From assembly GCA_964019695.1 (NCBI GenBank), contig OZ026517.1, positions 71,444,665-71,508,664 of the forward strand: a stretch of 64,000 nucleotides of DNA, written 5' to 3'. Positions within the stretch are counted from its first letter, which is position 1. Every line of letters begins with the position of its first letter. The stretch comes from Loripinus fragilis (taxonomy: Eukaryota; Mollusca; Bivalvia; Lucinida; Lucinidae). The position numbers and the translations under genes were made by a program. The notes under the pieces are model-generated. The model did no database searches, was not told the origin of the DNA, and saw only the letters and a program-made list of their open reading frames with translations. Below, piece by piece: positions 36,031 to 48,978 of the stretch.

Positions 36031-36339
36031 TGCTAAGAGATATAAACTGATTTGACCAGCCCTGATTTGCTCCCTGTGGTCTGCTCAGAAAAGAGCGACC
36101 AGAATATCTGTTAATTTGAGAAATTCGGTATTATATTCTAGACTGTGATAGGGACATCGATTCAGAGGCGTTTATGGGGATATCGGTAGGCTACCTATAG
36201 CGAATACTAACGCTTAGATGAGATTTTGCATGAATACAGCCTCACCATTCTCTCACAAAACTCAGTTTATAGGCACGAACAATTTAAATGCAGACGCGAA
36301 ACTAGGCTTATAGGCAGACTTGTTTACAGGGTCTGGCTT

Positions 36340-37450
36340 ATAGTGGAGTGACGATGGCCAAAAAAAGTGGCCTATTTCATAGAGTAGGTGGTGACCAAAG
36401 TACTACATTGAATGTTGTTTACCAAAATGTTCGTCATACCCTAAAGTTTATGAATCTGCCGGGACACAGTGTCCATTGTTGGTGCGGGCTGAGAAATCCA
36501 AGATGGCGTCCAAGATGGCCGCCAGAAATAAATGCAAGGGGTTGTGGTATATGAATGGTTGTACTGATTTTATGTATCATAAATCATCAAATTTATGATA
36601 TTTATTTTTCTAGTGTATGTTTGAACATTTTAATGATACATTTAAATATGGTTTCAATTTCAAGGTCAAGGTCAAATTCTAGGTCAAATACGAAAAATAG
36701 TGAAAAAAGGGCTAATTTCATAAGTATCTTTTGCTATTCTATCAAAGTTTACTTAAATGGGAAGAAATCTTTTATAGCATAGTAAACTAGAATGTATAGG
36801 CTTTAAATAAATTAAATGACAATTAAATGTTGTTGCATATCCATGGAGGTTTTCAAGATGGCGTCTTGAGACCTCTTATCAAAATAATAGAAAAACAGAT
36901 CTACAATTTTTTTAAAGTGATTTTTTTCGATTTTAATCGATTTTACTAAATGTAGTCATTATAGTATTACTTATCTTGATTCACCGAATTATTGATTTTT
37001 TGTAGTGTATGTTTGAACTTTTTCTTGATACATTTCAATATGGTTACAATTTCAAGTCCAAGGTCAAATTTAAGGTAAAATACAAAAAATAGTGAAAAAG
37101 GCTAATTGGACATTTCTTTTTGGTTTTGTAACAAAGTTCACTTAATGGGAACATAGCAAAGTAAACAACAATGTATAGAATTGGATCATTTTAAATGAAA
37201 AATAAACTCTTTTAAATTTCCATGGAGATTTTCAACATGGCTTCTTGAGACTTCTTATCAAAATAATTGAAAAATACTTTTTTTTAACAAATTGACAGTT
37301 GTTTTTTTTTTCATTTAAAATGTGGCCACTATAGTATTACATACTGAATTATATATCAGCATATTTCTAATACCATAAAATTTACAAAACTACCAAGAAA
37401 CGGTGGTATTTTATGTTGTTACCTGGAAAATCCAAGATGGCGTCCAAAAT
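36340..37450 (+). repeat. Dispersed repeat with internal units carrying CAAGATGGCG motifs
   Basis: CCAAGATGGCGTCCAAGATGG (36501) and TTTTCAAGATGGCGTCTTGAG (36850), with decayed versions near 37215 and 37435, mark repeated units containing AAGGTCAAGGTCAAATTC. The reverse complement occupies 41740-42480. No gene is present. Confidence 0.7.
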
Positions 37451-37719
37451 GGATTCAAAATAAATGAGAGCGGATCTGAGAAAAGGGTCCTTAAGGCATT
37501 CACGCAATTATTACATACGAGACATTTGAAAAAACACATAAAATTGCAATTTGTTTATAACTGAGATTTTAAGAGTACGTATGGAGACCATGCGTTTGCC
37601 AAAATAATTAGAAAAAAAACTATTTGTCAACAATTTTTTTTTTCCATTTTATTTTAAATGTGGTCATTAAATATTTACTTGCTGAATCATATGTCAGCAT
37701 ATTTCTAATAACACCAATT

Positions 37720-37950
37720 CTGCAACAGGACATATTGGAGCTGGTACTTTATGGTGATTTAGTTATAAATTCAAAAGAATTGTTGGGTGACCCATTTAAA
37801 AAGACAATCAATTGTTATACTTAAGTGGGATGGATATCATGCGAAAGTCTGCATACCTGGTTGTAAAATTCAATCACGGTTTATAGTTATTAATTCCTTT
37901 TCTTTTTAATTGCATGATGGTTGGTCAGGCCTCAGAGGCAGTGACAGAGC
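37720..37950 (+). pseudogene. Decayed relative of the 12.5-kb mobile-element ORF
   Basis: A short frame with LELVLYGDLVINSKELLG aligns with SEPEFYGDLVNNLK of 12502-12717. The following GGTTGGTCAGGCCTCAGAGG resembles GTGGGTCGGGCTTCAGACTC there. It is broken and divergent. Confidence 0.4.
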
Positions 37951-39439
37951 TTTCATTCCTGATGGTTGTCTTTGGCTGGGACCACCTTGGCTCAGATTTT
38001 CTTTAGTTCTGACTATCTGTGAGTAGTGAGCCAGTTTCTATATTCTGTCATTGTGTGTTAATTTGATTACATTGTTTCTCTGTGATAATGCATTGCATAA
38101 GTTAGGAAGCTAACAAATGTTGTGTTTTAATAACAACAGAATAAAAGGGCGAAGAGTTGACGCAAGTTAAATGCATTTAAGTCACTCAGTGTCTTAGATT
38201 GCTGTCCGTTTTAAGGTGTTTGTTCTGTTGTTTATTTACTTTTGTTGCTTCCAATGTTTGCGTGGATTCTGTGTTTAGTCTTTGCTTTGTTATGCACTAC
38301 TTAGTGTCCTTTCTAGTTCTGCAATCATCTTGATTAGGAAAAGAAAGCTAGTTGCTTAACTTCAATTGTCGTGCTGATTTCTTGTTACTGTAAGTGTTCC
38401 GTGATTTTCCTAAAAGTGTCATGGGTTGGTCTGCAGTGTGACTATTAAGTTGTAGTTAATATTGTTACCTGGGAAATCCAAAATGGCATCCAAAATTTAT
38501 GAAAATGTAGACCAAGGTAGAAAGTTGTAAATGAAGCTGTTAAATCTGAATATGTGACTGTAGGAAACTAAAAGTTTAAAATAATTGTCTTTAATGAAGA
38601 ACAGCATTTGAATTCTGTAAATTAAGCCTCAAATTCTTAGGTAATGTCAAAATTCTGTCATATGTGTGACAAAACCAGCAAGCCAAATGGCAGTGGGTCA
38701 TTAAGCATGAAGAAGAAGAACAACCTTTAGCCATGGACACAATCATGTATATCATTTTACGCTCATAATTATTTTAAGAAAATAAAATGAAATCAGTCAA
38801 AGGCTGATTTACCAAAACATCGCCCTTAAATCATGTAAGTATCAATTGTCTGTCTCAAACATTATTACAAAATCAAATGGTTCATCACATAACCATAACA
38901 TAAGGTCATAATCAAGGCAAGTAAGTCAAACCAATCACACGTTAATGCTATAAAACAATGAACAACTCCCTTGTTCCATTGAATTTGACCTTCTGTAAAA
39001 CGCTTCGTCTTCTTAAAGTCTTGAATGAGTATGGTATGCATTTTATAATGTTTTGATGCATGCAATTAGTCATATATGAATCACGAGTTTTCATTTACAC
39101 TTTAATCAATGATGACTAAATATTGCTGATAACTATATATCAATGGGTACATGGGTTGTTGTTGTGAATATATTGATGAATATATATATTGATGTGACTT
39201 CCAAAACTGGATGCTAGGAAGTCAGTGACTTACAATTTCGAAGGAAACCAAATTTATGATTTAGCTTGACTTCCAGATGATAAACCTTGGAAGCTGCATG
39301 ACTTCCTGATTTTGACAGTTAGTACAAGCACTGCCATCAATGACTCAGTTCTATGACCTAGATAAATACAGATATTTGTTCAGTATAATCAGTTTAGGAT
39401 GTGCATCTATTGCACTGCTAAAGCACTTAGCAGTCACAT
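37951..39439. other. Gene-free stretch
   Basis: No gene is recognised. Confidence 0.4.
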
Positions 39440-39960
39440 GATTGGTTACACATTCATCTCACAATGGAAACCATGACCCACTTCAAGAGGATAACCACTA
39501 TGCATCTTACATGGGACACGAACCTGCCTCACATGGAGTTATGATTGGCCTCACCAGGGAGGTGACCGTCATCATAAAGCTATGATCTTTGTCACAAATG
39601 CATGACCATCTTTACATAGGGGGCATCTACTCTACTCGCAGAGGTCCATCACCCACTTAACTTGGGTCACAACTAACATTGGGACGTAATCAACCAAACT
39701 AGGAGGGGACACTTATTAGTGAAACTCCACCCACCCATCAGGGAAGAGGCACAGTCTGCCTAAACTAGGACCACTTTAGGCCTCACGGGATGTCTACAGC
39801 CAACCTCATAGGATTTCCATAGGACCCTATACCAGCCTCATGGGGACAATGACCTGCTTCACAAGCGACTAAGACCTGGTTCATGGGGAACCTCCTTTGA
39901 CCAACTTCACGGATGAGCATGTTCCACTAACAGGGGTGCACGAGTCGCTTTGCATAAACC

Positions 39961-40210
39961 TAGTTTAAGCCCTCCAGTAATTTCATTCCCTGACCATTTC
40001 AAGGCGGTGCTTCTTTTGTGGATATATTTTTGTATTTGTCTTTTCCTTCTGTGATGTCTGTTTCTAGCAGCCTTGTGGTCACCTGTTAGGAAAGGGCTTG
40101 GCTCTCTTGTATGTGACGTTTCATTGTGCTTTTGTCACTTTCCCATATGGTGTCCTAGGTCAGGTGTGGAACTTAATTGTATCGATCATTGACCTTTGCT
40201 TTCTCTCTAA
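39961..40210 (+). repeat. Copy of the ~250-bp dispersed repeat inside a minisatellite
   Basis: AAGCCCTCCAGTAATTT, TCAAGGCGGTGCTTCTTTTG, GTCACCTGTTAGGAAAGGGC and GGTGTCCTAGGTCAGGTGTG are the full-length block order of the 13-kb copies. It interrupts the degenerate tandem repeat on both sides, so it is probably an insertion. Confidence 0.75.
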
Positions 40211-40564
40211 GTCTCTTACCTAGCAAGAAATCACGACTCAACTCACATGGGCAGGCTGGAGTGCAAGCACAATCCATACAATAACCTGCTCCAAGAAGAT
40301 GGCCACAACATATCTCACAAAATGAACAGCTGACCTCACAGGTGGACTACAACACATCTCACAGGGAGATCATCATCCACCTCAAAAGTTCACTGACATG
40401 ACCCCAAAGAGGATGGTCACAAAACATTTCATGTGGGATTCAGCACACCGTATTTTAACCCTTAAAGCGCCAAGAAAAATGCATCTGAAAAATGACGTCT
40501 GCTGAAGTCGTCTGCTGCAAATAATTGCCTAACATTACTGACGAATATAAGCATAGAAGCAAAC

Positions 40565-40615
40565 AGTGTAGACCCAGATCAGACTTATAGGAGCAGTCTG
40601 ATCTGGGTCCACACT
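40565..40615. repeat. Foldback hairpin (GTGTAGACCCAGATCAGACT)
   Basis: The 20-bp arm GTGTAGACCCAGATCAGACT and its near complement surround a ~10-nt loop. It is related to the hairpin at 10598-10654 and to the satellite core. Confidence 0.8.
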
Positions 40616-41034
40616 TTTTGTCATAGAGGCTGCTTAAACATTTCAGCAGACAAGACAGGCAGACGACTTTTGTTTCGATTGGCGCATACGCAAATGACTG
40701 GTCACATACGTGTTAGACAGGACCTGTCTCAAATGGGGTGAGACCAGCTTTACTAAGGGCACATAGGTCTCCAGGACTACGCCCAACCTCACATGGGATC
40801 TGGGTCCAACACGCATAGGATGGCCATGTACTACCTCACAGAGGGGTCATAACTTGGTTTACAAGGAGCATGGTTCTTCCAAAGGGGTTCATGACCAACC
40901 TTGCGAAAGCACTGGTCTTACAGAGAGACATGCTAGAGTGACAACAACTCAACAAATATGGCACTTTAAGGGGAAACGACAAACCTAACTGACAAGCTAA
41001 GAGGATTGTTTCCCTGATCATTTATGTGCCATAC

Positions 41035-41460
41035 CAGATTAATCTGGAAAAACGGATCGTTCAGAAATAGAGAGAACCTACATTTAAAAAAAACCCAGCA
41101 GATTCAGTTTTATTGAGTCTGTTCATGAAATTAATGGAAAGTGCAACAATAATCACGCCCCCTAGCACTGGCTTAAGCGGTATTCTGCTTTCTGTCAGAA
41201 CTCAACATTCTTGAAGGATCAAAATATTAAAAAATATCCACACTATATCAATGTACGGGGAGAAGTTTTACCAACTCCACACGTCACAGACAGCTGTTGC
41301 GATCTCTAAATAATCTGGAAAAACGGATACTTTAAAAATAGAAAGAACCTACAATTAAAAAAACAACAACAGCAGACTCAGTTTTATTGAGTCTGTTATG
41401 AGAATTAATGGAAAGTGCAACAATTCTCACGCCCCCTAGCACTAGCTTAAACCTGTCTTT
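41035..41460 (+). repeat. Two direct copies of a dispersed repeat
   Basis: TAATCTGGAAAAACGGAT, AACCTACA.TTAAAAAAA, TCAGTTTTATTGAGTCTGTT and CACGCCCCCTAGCACT occur at 41035-41220 and again at 41308-41460. A third copy is at 9035-9215. Confidence 0.8.
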
Positions 41461-41739
41461 ATAGTCATCGTTGAACTTGACAGAAAGCAGCATGCAAAGG
41501 AAGAAAGAAACATAGACCTCATGTACATGTAGACAACGTCCCACTTTAGCTAAGTGCCTAAAGATGTCAGGCTTTTTAAAAGCTTATACTTGTATGACAT
41601 AATATTTGACATAAACCATAGAATTTGAGGCTCAATTTACAGGACTTAAATGCTGAAATATATTTGATACAGTTATTTTATTTATCCTTTTTGTTTTCTA
41701 CAGTCACATATTTGATCATATTTAGATTCTTCAGGATCA

Positions 41740-42480
41740 TTTTCATTTTTCTACATGGGTCGACTTTTCCATCCATTTTGGATGCCATCTTGGATTTTCC
41801 AGGTAACAATAAAAACCATCATTTCTTGTTAGTTGTATAAACTTCATGGTGTCAGAAATATGCTGCTAAAATAATTTAGCAAGTAATACTATAATGGCTA
41901 CATTTGAAATGAAAATGAAAAAAAAATCTTGTTTTTTTTTAAATGGTAGATCTATTTTTCAATTATTTTGATAAGGGGTCACAAGACGCCATCTTGAAAA
42001 TCTCCATGGAAATGCAACAGAGTTTACTTTTTATTTAATTTATTTAAAGCATATACATTCTAGTTTACTTTGTTATATAAGATTTTACCCATATAAGTAA
42101 ACTTTGGTATAAAAGCAAAAGATAATTATGAATATAGCCCTTTTTTCGCTTTTTTTCGTATTTGACCTTGAATTTGACCTTGACCTTGAAATTGACACCA
42201 TATTTAAATGTATCATTAAAAAGTTCAAACATAGACTACAAAAATAAATATCATTAATTTGCTGAAATAATATACATCAAATCAGTACAACCATTCATAT
42301 ACCACAACCCCTTGCATTCATTTCTGGCGGCCATCTTGGACGCCATCTTGGATTTCTCAGCTCGCACCAACAATGGCCACTGTATCCTGGCAGATTCATA
42401 AACTTCAGGGTATGACAAACATTATGGTATATAACATTCAATGTAGTACTTTGGTCACCACCCCACCTTCAACTGAGCCT
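41740..42480 (-). repeat. Inverted copy of the 36.3-kb dispersed repeat
   Basis: GGCGGCCATCTTGGACGCCA, CACAACCCCTTGCATTCATT and GATTCATAAACTTCAGGGTA are the complement of 36410-36550, and the TGACCTTGAATTTGACCTTG block matches too. A flanking piece (TCTCACAAAACGAAGTTTAG, 42560-42650) matches 36250-36345 in the same orientation, so the two loci share more than one repeat. Confidence 0.75.
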
Positions 42481-43149
42481 TGAAAGTCACCCTACTATTA
42501 GCCCTTAAAGATCATTAGACGATACTTTTAAATGACAGCTCCCTCCAAAAAATGAATCTCTCACAAAACGAAGTTTAGATGGACGAACAACTTAAATGGC
42601 AGACGCGTAACCAAGCTTATAGGTAGACTAGTTAATGGGGCGTGGCTTAGCCTTAAAGCGTCAAAAAGTTATATCAGGCGAAATTGTAAATATTTTGCGG
42701 CTTTAAGAGATATAATGACAGCCAAAAAAAGAAAGAAATAAATCAATCAATTTAAAAAACAAAACAAAAAAAAAACCCAACAGTTACATGATCTTATTTT
42801 TTTTTTTTTGATATTATGTCGATTAACCGTTTTCGACCATATAACTGCACATACTTCTATAAACCTTGAACTTCTAAATTTCAGTCTGGTGGTGCAATGT
42901 CATCATGTACATTGTCAAAATAGATTCATCGTGCGGCTGTAAAAAGCATGTGACTTCTGATCACCAACCTGGCTTCGTAAGAAGCCAGCTGATCTGGATC
43001 TTCACAGAATTTAACGAGTCTGGAATATCGAATTATACTTATGCGAACAGTGCGCATATTAGGTGGAATATGATGATATTTACAGAGAATGAAACCCTCC
43101 AATAAATGTACTAACCCGAATAATAGTGTGATTAAACATGTAAAAGAAA

Positions 43150-43194
43150 AACAAGAGAGATCCCTGTTTCACAATTGAAACAGGGATCTCTTTT
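43150..43194. repeat. Foldback hairpin (AGAGATCCCTGTTTCA)
   Basis: AAGAGAGATCCCTGTTTCA is followed after four bases by TGAAACAGGGATCTCTTTT. It is a near-perfect 18-20-bp hairpin, possibly a deleted MITE. Confidence 0.85.
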
Positions 43195-44869
43195 TTTTCT
43201 ATTACATGGCATATTTCAAGCAAATAGAGTATTGGTATATATATTGAACAAGGTTAGCTTTTCAAAAATCTTAGCACCATCGCATGGCGTTTTACAGTTA
43301 TTAAAGAAGAACTTGTAGAGTGTTTTAATATAGACTGGTATCAGACCAGTAAATAGAAAAATAGTAAAATATGTGCACATACATAAACAAGCATTTAAAT
43401 CTCTGAAAAAAATCACTGACTGTCTTATTTACTGGTCTGGGGATTAACGCTGGAGCATGAAGTTGCCTAACGGTCTCTAAAGTTGGGAATTTTCATCTCA
43501 TCCAGTGAGGTCATTGTTAATAAACCTTGACTAATCAGAAATATACAGTAGCAGCAGAATGTTTCAATGTTTATGGCTTTGTGGTCAGTTGATTTGACTA
43601 TCAGTCAAGATTTTCTAGGCTGTTGGGGTTTTGAAATATCTTGAACTGATATTGTTAGAAATGCTCTAGACTGGCTCCAGTCTAAAACATTGATATACCA
43701 GAAAAAAAACCTTCGTATGTGTATTTGAATTTAGCTCTTTTAATTAACTCTTGTCATGCTGAGCCTTATAATACCCTCTTTAACTACTACTAAATAGTTT
43801 AGATCCAGATCAGCTGGCTTCTGACCGTGTCACTTGATCAGCATCTACAGTTCTCCATGTGGCCTCAGATTTCAACTGACCTGACTGGAAAATAGAAGTG
43901 AACATGTGATTTCAATTTATAAAGGAGGACAAGGGATAAATGTCCTTTCTGTATTTTTTCATCTGATATAGCAAAGTTTTAGACTGGATTATAGTCTAGA
44001 AAGTTCCATTCATTCATGGGGGCATTTACAATCGCCAAAAACTATATTTGGATCTAAAATTACATATTTTGTTGATGCAATATATCTGTATTCTGCATGC
44101 ATCATTTTGACGATAGAAAAACTTGATTTTGGCAATCCAAACAAACTTTGATATAAATATTAAAAGTGCATTTGTGATCACCACCTGCCGTGGAAAGAAA
44201 CTTCGAAACTGAGATTTTTTTTCGGGATAATATTGTATATCTTCAATAATTTCCAAATCTAAAAAAAAAGAATACTGTTTGAAGCTTCTCCCCTTACAAG
44301 ACAGGGTCTTGTCGAAATTAATAAACAACATAGATCAAAGGAAATGCGCCAAATTTATGATACAATATATTGTTTGTGCGTCTATACAGGACGATAATCT
44401 ACAATCTTTAGCCAGTGGATTATCTCCCGCACAGACGCAAAAACAAACAATAACTTTTCTTATTGCACCAGCATGCATTTGCACTTTTTGCAGTGTGAGA
44501 TACTTGATTTTACCTATTTAAGCCTAGCGTCCTTTTTATAGGACATCGGCAAATAGTGAAAACCCAGATAACGCGGCATTTGATCAGATTTTGTACTGTT
44601 TGTGCAAAAGTCTATATAAAAACTATTTCACATCCTTTTTGCACAATACTGGTCGGTTAACTTTGAATAATGATACAGAAACATAAATAAGCATATGTTT
44701 CCTTAATCTGACTATATTCATTGGAATAATGTAAAAGGAAGCATGGAATAGTTTGATATTTTTTCTTTTTACATGGAAATAAAAATTGTAGGTCTGTACA
44801 AAAAAATGGTTTGGACAAGTCAGTTTAAACATTATTTTATTGTCCAAATACATATATAAGATGTGATTT

Positions 44870-44996
44870 CGATTTTTGGAAGATTCATGGAATCATGAAT
44901 ACTCGGATCTCTTGCAAAGTAAGGGAAACTCGAAGGGCTTCACGCTAACTTTGCAAGAGACCCGAATAATTCATGATTCCATGAACCTTTCAAAAA
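44870..44996. repeat. Foldback element with ~45-bp arms
   Basis: GATTCATGGAATCATGAATA and CGGATCTCTTGCAAAGT are mirrored by ACTTTGCAAGAGACCCG and TTCATGATTCCATGAACCTT, with a ~24-nt loop. It is MITE-like. No flanking duplication was verified. Confidence 0.8.
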
Positions 44997-45499
44997 TTGA
45001 ATTTATTGCATTTATTTAAATTTTATTATCAATAACTAATATAAAGAACTTATTTATAATCTAGGAGATAAAACAATTTTGTATTTAATTTTTCATCGTA
45101 TTACCGGTTTTGTTGGAGTGTAAAACGGAAAAGGGGAGCAGCCAGTGTGGACAAGGACAGCCAATGGAACAAACAAGAGGCTTGTTTTGCACGTGCACCT
45201 CAGGTGTGGCTCGCTGTGAATCACAACACCAGTGTCACATCTGGCGAATGAATTCGATGTTTGAAGTGAATTGCGTGGGCAAGTGAGCTTGGCAGCTGTC
45301 AGTCAAATTTTGTGTCGTTCATGAGGCTATGAACGGTTGCACAAATTCTAAATATTAAAGGCTTGCTTTGGAAATGTAAACATATATGCATCACTTAGAT
45401 ATATGGGGTTCAATAACTGGAGAGGGTGCATTTATTTAATTAACAAGGCATTTGCATATTTAACTCGAGATAGTGTTCTAGTGGATACTTTGTTGTCTG

Positions 45500-46470
45500 C
45501 TGATAACCTTTGCGAACAGTTTGGATCCAGATCAGAACCGACAAAGCATTGGTCCTGATGTGGATCGAAACCATTTGTCTGGTTTATAACCTTTGCAAAC
45601 AGTTTGGATCCAGATCAGAACGAACAGAGCATTGGTCCTGATGTGGATCGAAACCATTTGTCTGCCGATAACCTTTGCAAACAGTTTGGATCCAGATAAA
45701 GAACCGACAGAACATTGGTCCTGATGCGGATCTAAACTATTTGTCTGCTGATAACCTTTGCAAACAGTTTGGATCCAGATCAGAACCGACAGAACATTGG
45801 TCCTGATGTTGACCTAAATTATTTGTCTGCTGATAACCTTTGCAAACAGTTTGGATCCAGATCAGAACCGACAGAACGTTGGTCCTGATGTGGACCTAAA
45901 CTATTTGTCTGCTGATAACCTTTGCAAACAGTTTGGATCCAGATCAGAACCGACAGAACATTGGTCCTGATGTGGACCTAAACAGTTTGTCTGCTGATAA
46001 CATTTGCAAACAGTTTGGATCCAGATCAGAACCAACAGAACATTGGTCCTGATGTGGATCGAAACCATTTGTCTGCTGATAACCTTTGCAAACAGTTTGG
46101 ATCCAGATCAGAACCGACAGAACATTGGTCCTGATGTGGACCTAAACTATTTGTCTGCTGATAACCTTTGCAAACAGTTTGGATCCAGATCAGAACTAAC
46201 AGAACATTGGTCCTGATGTGGACCTAAACTATTTGTCTGCTGATGACCTTTGCAAACAGTTTGGATCCAGATCAGAACCGACAGAACACTGGTACTGATG
46301 TGGATCGAAACCATTTGTCTACTGATAACCTTTGCAAACAGTTTGGATCCAGATCAGAACCGACAGAACATTGTTCCTGATGTGGATCTAAACTATTTGT
46401 CTGCTGATAATCTTTGCAAACAGTTTGGATCCCGATCAGAACTGACAGAACATAAGGCTTGATCTGGATT
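45500..46470. repeat. ~83-bp satellite, about 12 copies
   Basis: Units contain CTGCTGATAACCTTTGCAAA, CAGTTTGGATCCAGATCAGA and ACATTGGTCCTGATGTGGAC. GGATCCAGATCAG recurs about every 83 bp from 45523. The CAGTTTGGATCCAGATCAG and ATTGGTCCTGAT cores are shared with the 47-bp satellite, so the two are probably related. Confidence 0.95.
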
Positions 46471-46654
46471 TAAACTATTTGACACTTTGTAAATGTTTCT
46501 GGAAGGCATTTTTCTGGATGATTTTTTGAAAAAAAAAATGTCAGCAGACTACATCAAAAGCATGAGAAATTACCCAGCAAGCAAAGGGTTAAGCTATAAT
46601 TTGCAGCAGCTGACGATTTCAAATGTTGTCGCTTTTTCAAAAATAATAATTAAG

Positions 46655-46702
46655 GTATATTTCATGAGAATCCTTTGCCGGCAGACGATTCTCATGAAAT
46701 AT
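46655..46702. repeat. Foldback hairpin (ATATTTCATGAGAATC)
   Basis: ATATTTCATGAGAATC is followed after about 16 nt by its complement GATTCTCATGAAATAT. Confidence 0.85.
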
Positions 46703-46974
46703 CATTTCTCGAAACTTAAGAAAGGTGTCACAAAATTTGTCATCTGCTGCAGTCATGATTTGCGCTTTAAGGATTAACTGCCCAAAATAAAGTCTTACCA
46801 CAACATTAATTATGCTTCTGCAATAAAATAGGAAGCAGTAGAGCCTGTTGTAAAATAATTAATCTCTGAGAAAATACCCATTATAACTGTTTGTGACCGT
46901 CTGCTAGAAAGGTCAGGTAATAATCACGTCTGAAGATAGGTTGCTTCCAAAACGTAATTCAACAGGCCCTGTAT

Positions 46975-47375
46975 AATTCCCTGCATTTCGCCAGGATTTC
47001 AGAAAATAACCAAAACTTTATAACAGTAAACCTCTGATAGTGTTGATTTATTCTGACAGCTCCTAGTGATTAAAACAACAAACTGAACATAGCTCCAATT
47101 ATTTTCTCAAACTGCCCCACAATATTGATAATACATGCTTGCAGAACAACCCTTTCTAGCACCTTTCAGAGTTAAATATTGAAAGCAAGGTGCTTGGCCA
47201 TGGCTTTATCATTTGACCTAACAGTGCACAGTGCACAACTTGTTCTCAAAATTGTATACTCTCTTAAAATAGTGTGGAACCTAATCAGCTGGCTTCATTA
47301 GAAGTCAGAGTATTAGAATCCACACCGTGTCATCCACAAAATGAGGCCACATCAATTTTAATTTATGAAATTGGC
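46975..47375 (-). repeat. Inverted copy of the 35-kb dispersed repeat
   Basis: Complement of 35070-35480 over about 400 bp with moderate divergence. It ends shortly before the satellite that precedes the Polinton. Confidence 0.85.
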
Positions 47376-47409
47376 TATGTAATAGTTATACCATGGTTTG
47401 TGGAGATAA

Positions 47410-48978
47410 TCCACGAGCTTAAGCGACCAATGGTCATGATCTGGATCCAAACAGTTTGACACTGATATGGACCAATGGTCCTGATCTGGATCCAAACAGT
47501 TTGACACTGATATAGACCAATGGTCCTGATCTGGATCCAAACAGTTTCACACTGATACAGACCAATGGCCATGATCTGGATCCAAACAGTCTGACACTGA
47601 TAGGGACCTATGGTCCTGATCTGGATACAATCAGTTTGACACTGATATTGATCAATGGTTCTGATCTAGATCAAAACAGTAAATAATGATATGGACCTGA
47701 TCTGGATACAAACAGTTTGACACTGGTACGTACCAATGGTATTTATCTAGATCTGAACAGTTTGACAATAATATGGACCAATGTTCCTGGTCTAGATCCA
47801 AACAGTCTGACACTGATACAGACAATTGGTCCTGATCAAGATCCAGTTTGACAGTAATATGGCCCTGATCTTGACACTGATATGGAACAATGGTCCCGGT
47901 CTAGATCCAAACAGTTTGACACTGATATGAACCATTTGTCCTGATCTAGATCCCATCTGTTTGACACTGATTATACCGACCAATAGTCCTAATCTAGATT
48001 TAAACAGTTGGACACTGATACAGACCAGATGTCCTGATCTAGATCCAAACAGTTTGACACTGATACCAACCAATGCTCCTAATCTAGATTCAAACAGTTG
48101 GACACTGATACGGACCAAAGGTCCTGATCTAGATCCGAACAGTTAGATACAGATAGAGACCAATGGTCCTGGTCTTGTTCCAAACAGTTTGACACTGGTA
48201 TGGACCAATGGTCCTGATCTAGATCCAAACAGTTTGACTTTGGAACGGACCAATGGTCCTGATCTAGATCCAAACAGTTTGACACTGGTATGGACCAATG
48301 GTCCTGATCTAGATCCAAACAGTTTGACACTGATACGGACCAATGGTCCTGATCTAGATCCAAACAGTTTGACACTAGTATGGACCAATGGTCTTATCTA
48401 GATTCAAACAGTTTGACACTGGTATGGATCAATGGTCCTTATCTAGTTCCAAACAGTAGACCAATGGTCCTTATCTAGATCCAAGCAGTTTGCAACTGGT
48501 ACTGACAAATGGTCCTGATCAGGTTACAAACAGTTTGGCACTGATATGGTCCTGATCAATGGTCCTGATCAAGATCCAGTTTGACACTGATATGGCCCTG
48601 ATCTTGACACTGATATGGACCAATGGTGCCGATCTAGATCTGAACATATTGATAATGATACGGAACAACGGTCCTGGTATAGATCCAAACAGTGAGTTTG
48701 ACACTGATATGGACCAAAGGTCCTGATCTATATCCGAACAGTTTGACACTGATACAGACTTATGGTCCTGATCTTGATGCAAACGGTTAGACACTGTTAC
48801 GGACCATTGGTCCTGATCTAGGTCCGAACTGTTTGATACTGATACAGACCAATGGTCCTGGTCTAGATCCAAACAGTTTGACACTGGAACTGACAAATGG
48901 TCCTGATCAGGATACAATCAGTTTGATATGGTCCTGATCAATGGTCCTGATCAAGATCCAGTTTGACACTAATATGAT
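47410..48978. repeat. ~47-bp satellite, reverse orientation, left flank of the Polinton
   Basis: About 30 units with CAAACAGTTTGACACTGATA and ACCAATGGTCCTGATCTAGA, the reverse complement of the 28-kb array. The innermost ~100 bp (48881-48978) matches the complement of 63878-63975 nearly exactly, including irregular variants (GATCAATGGTCCTGATCAAG). The array breaks into the major capsid gene at about 48976. It is therefore either the element's terminal repeat or an inverted duplication of it. Confidence 0.95.

Larger units (their letters stand above)
39440..40900. repeat. Degenerate short tandem repeat (CACATGGGA..GACC type) split by a dispersed repeat
   Basis: Loose 30-45-bp units with CCTCACATGG, ACCTGCTTCACA and CCATGACC run through 39440-39960 and resume at 40215-40440 and 40725-40900. 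They are interrupted by the repeat at 39961-40210 and the foldback near 40565. Confidence 0.5.
42650..45480. other. Gene-free stretch with two foldbacks
   Basis: No gene is recognised. The foldbacks at 43150-43194 and 44870-44996 are listed separately. A GATCCAGATCAGCTGGCTTC remnant lies near 43805. Confidence 0.45.

Noticed and set aside
44026..44521. ORFs of 80-100 codons on both strands
   Set aside because: AT-rich, no motif, and the opposing frames are equally open. No support for a gene.
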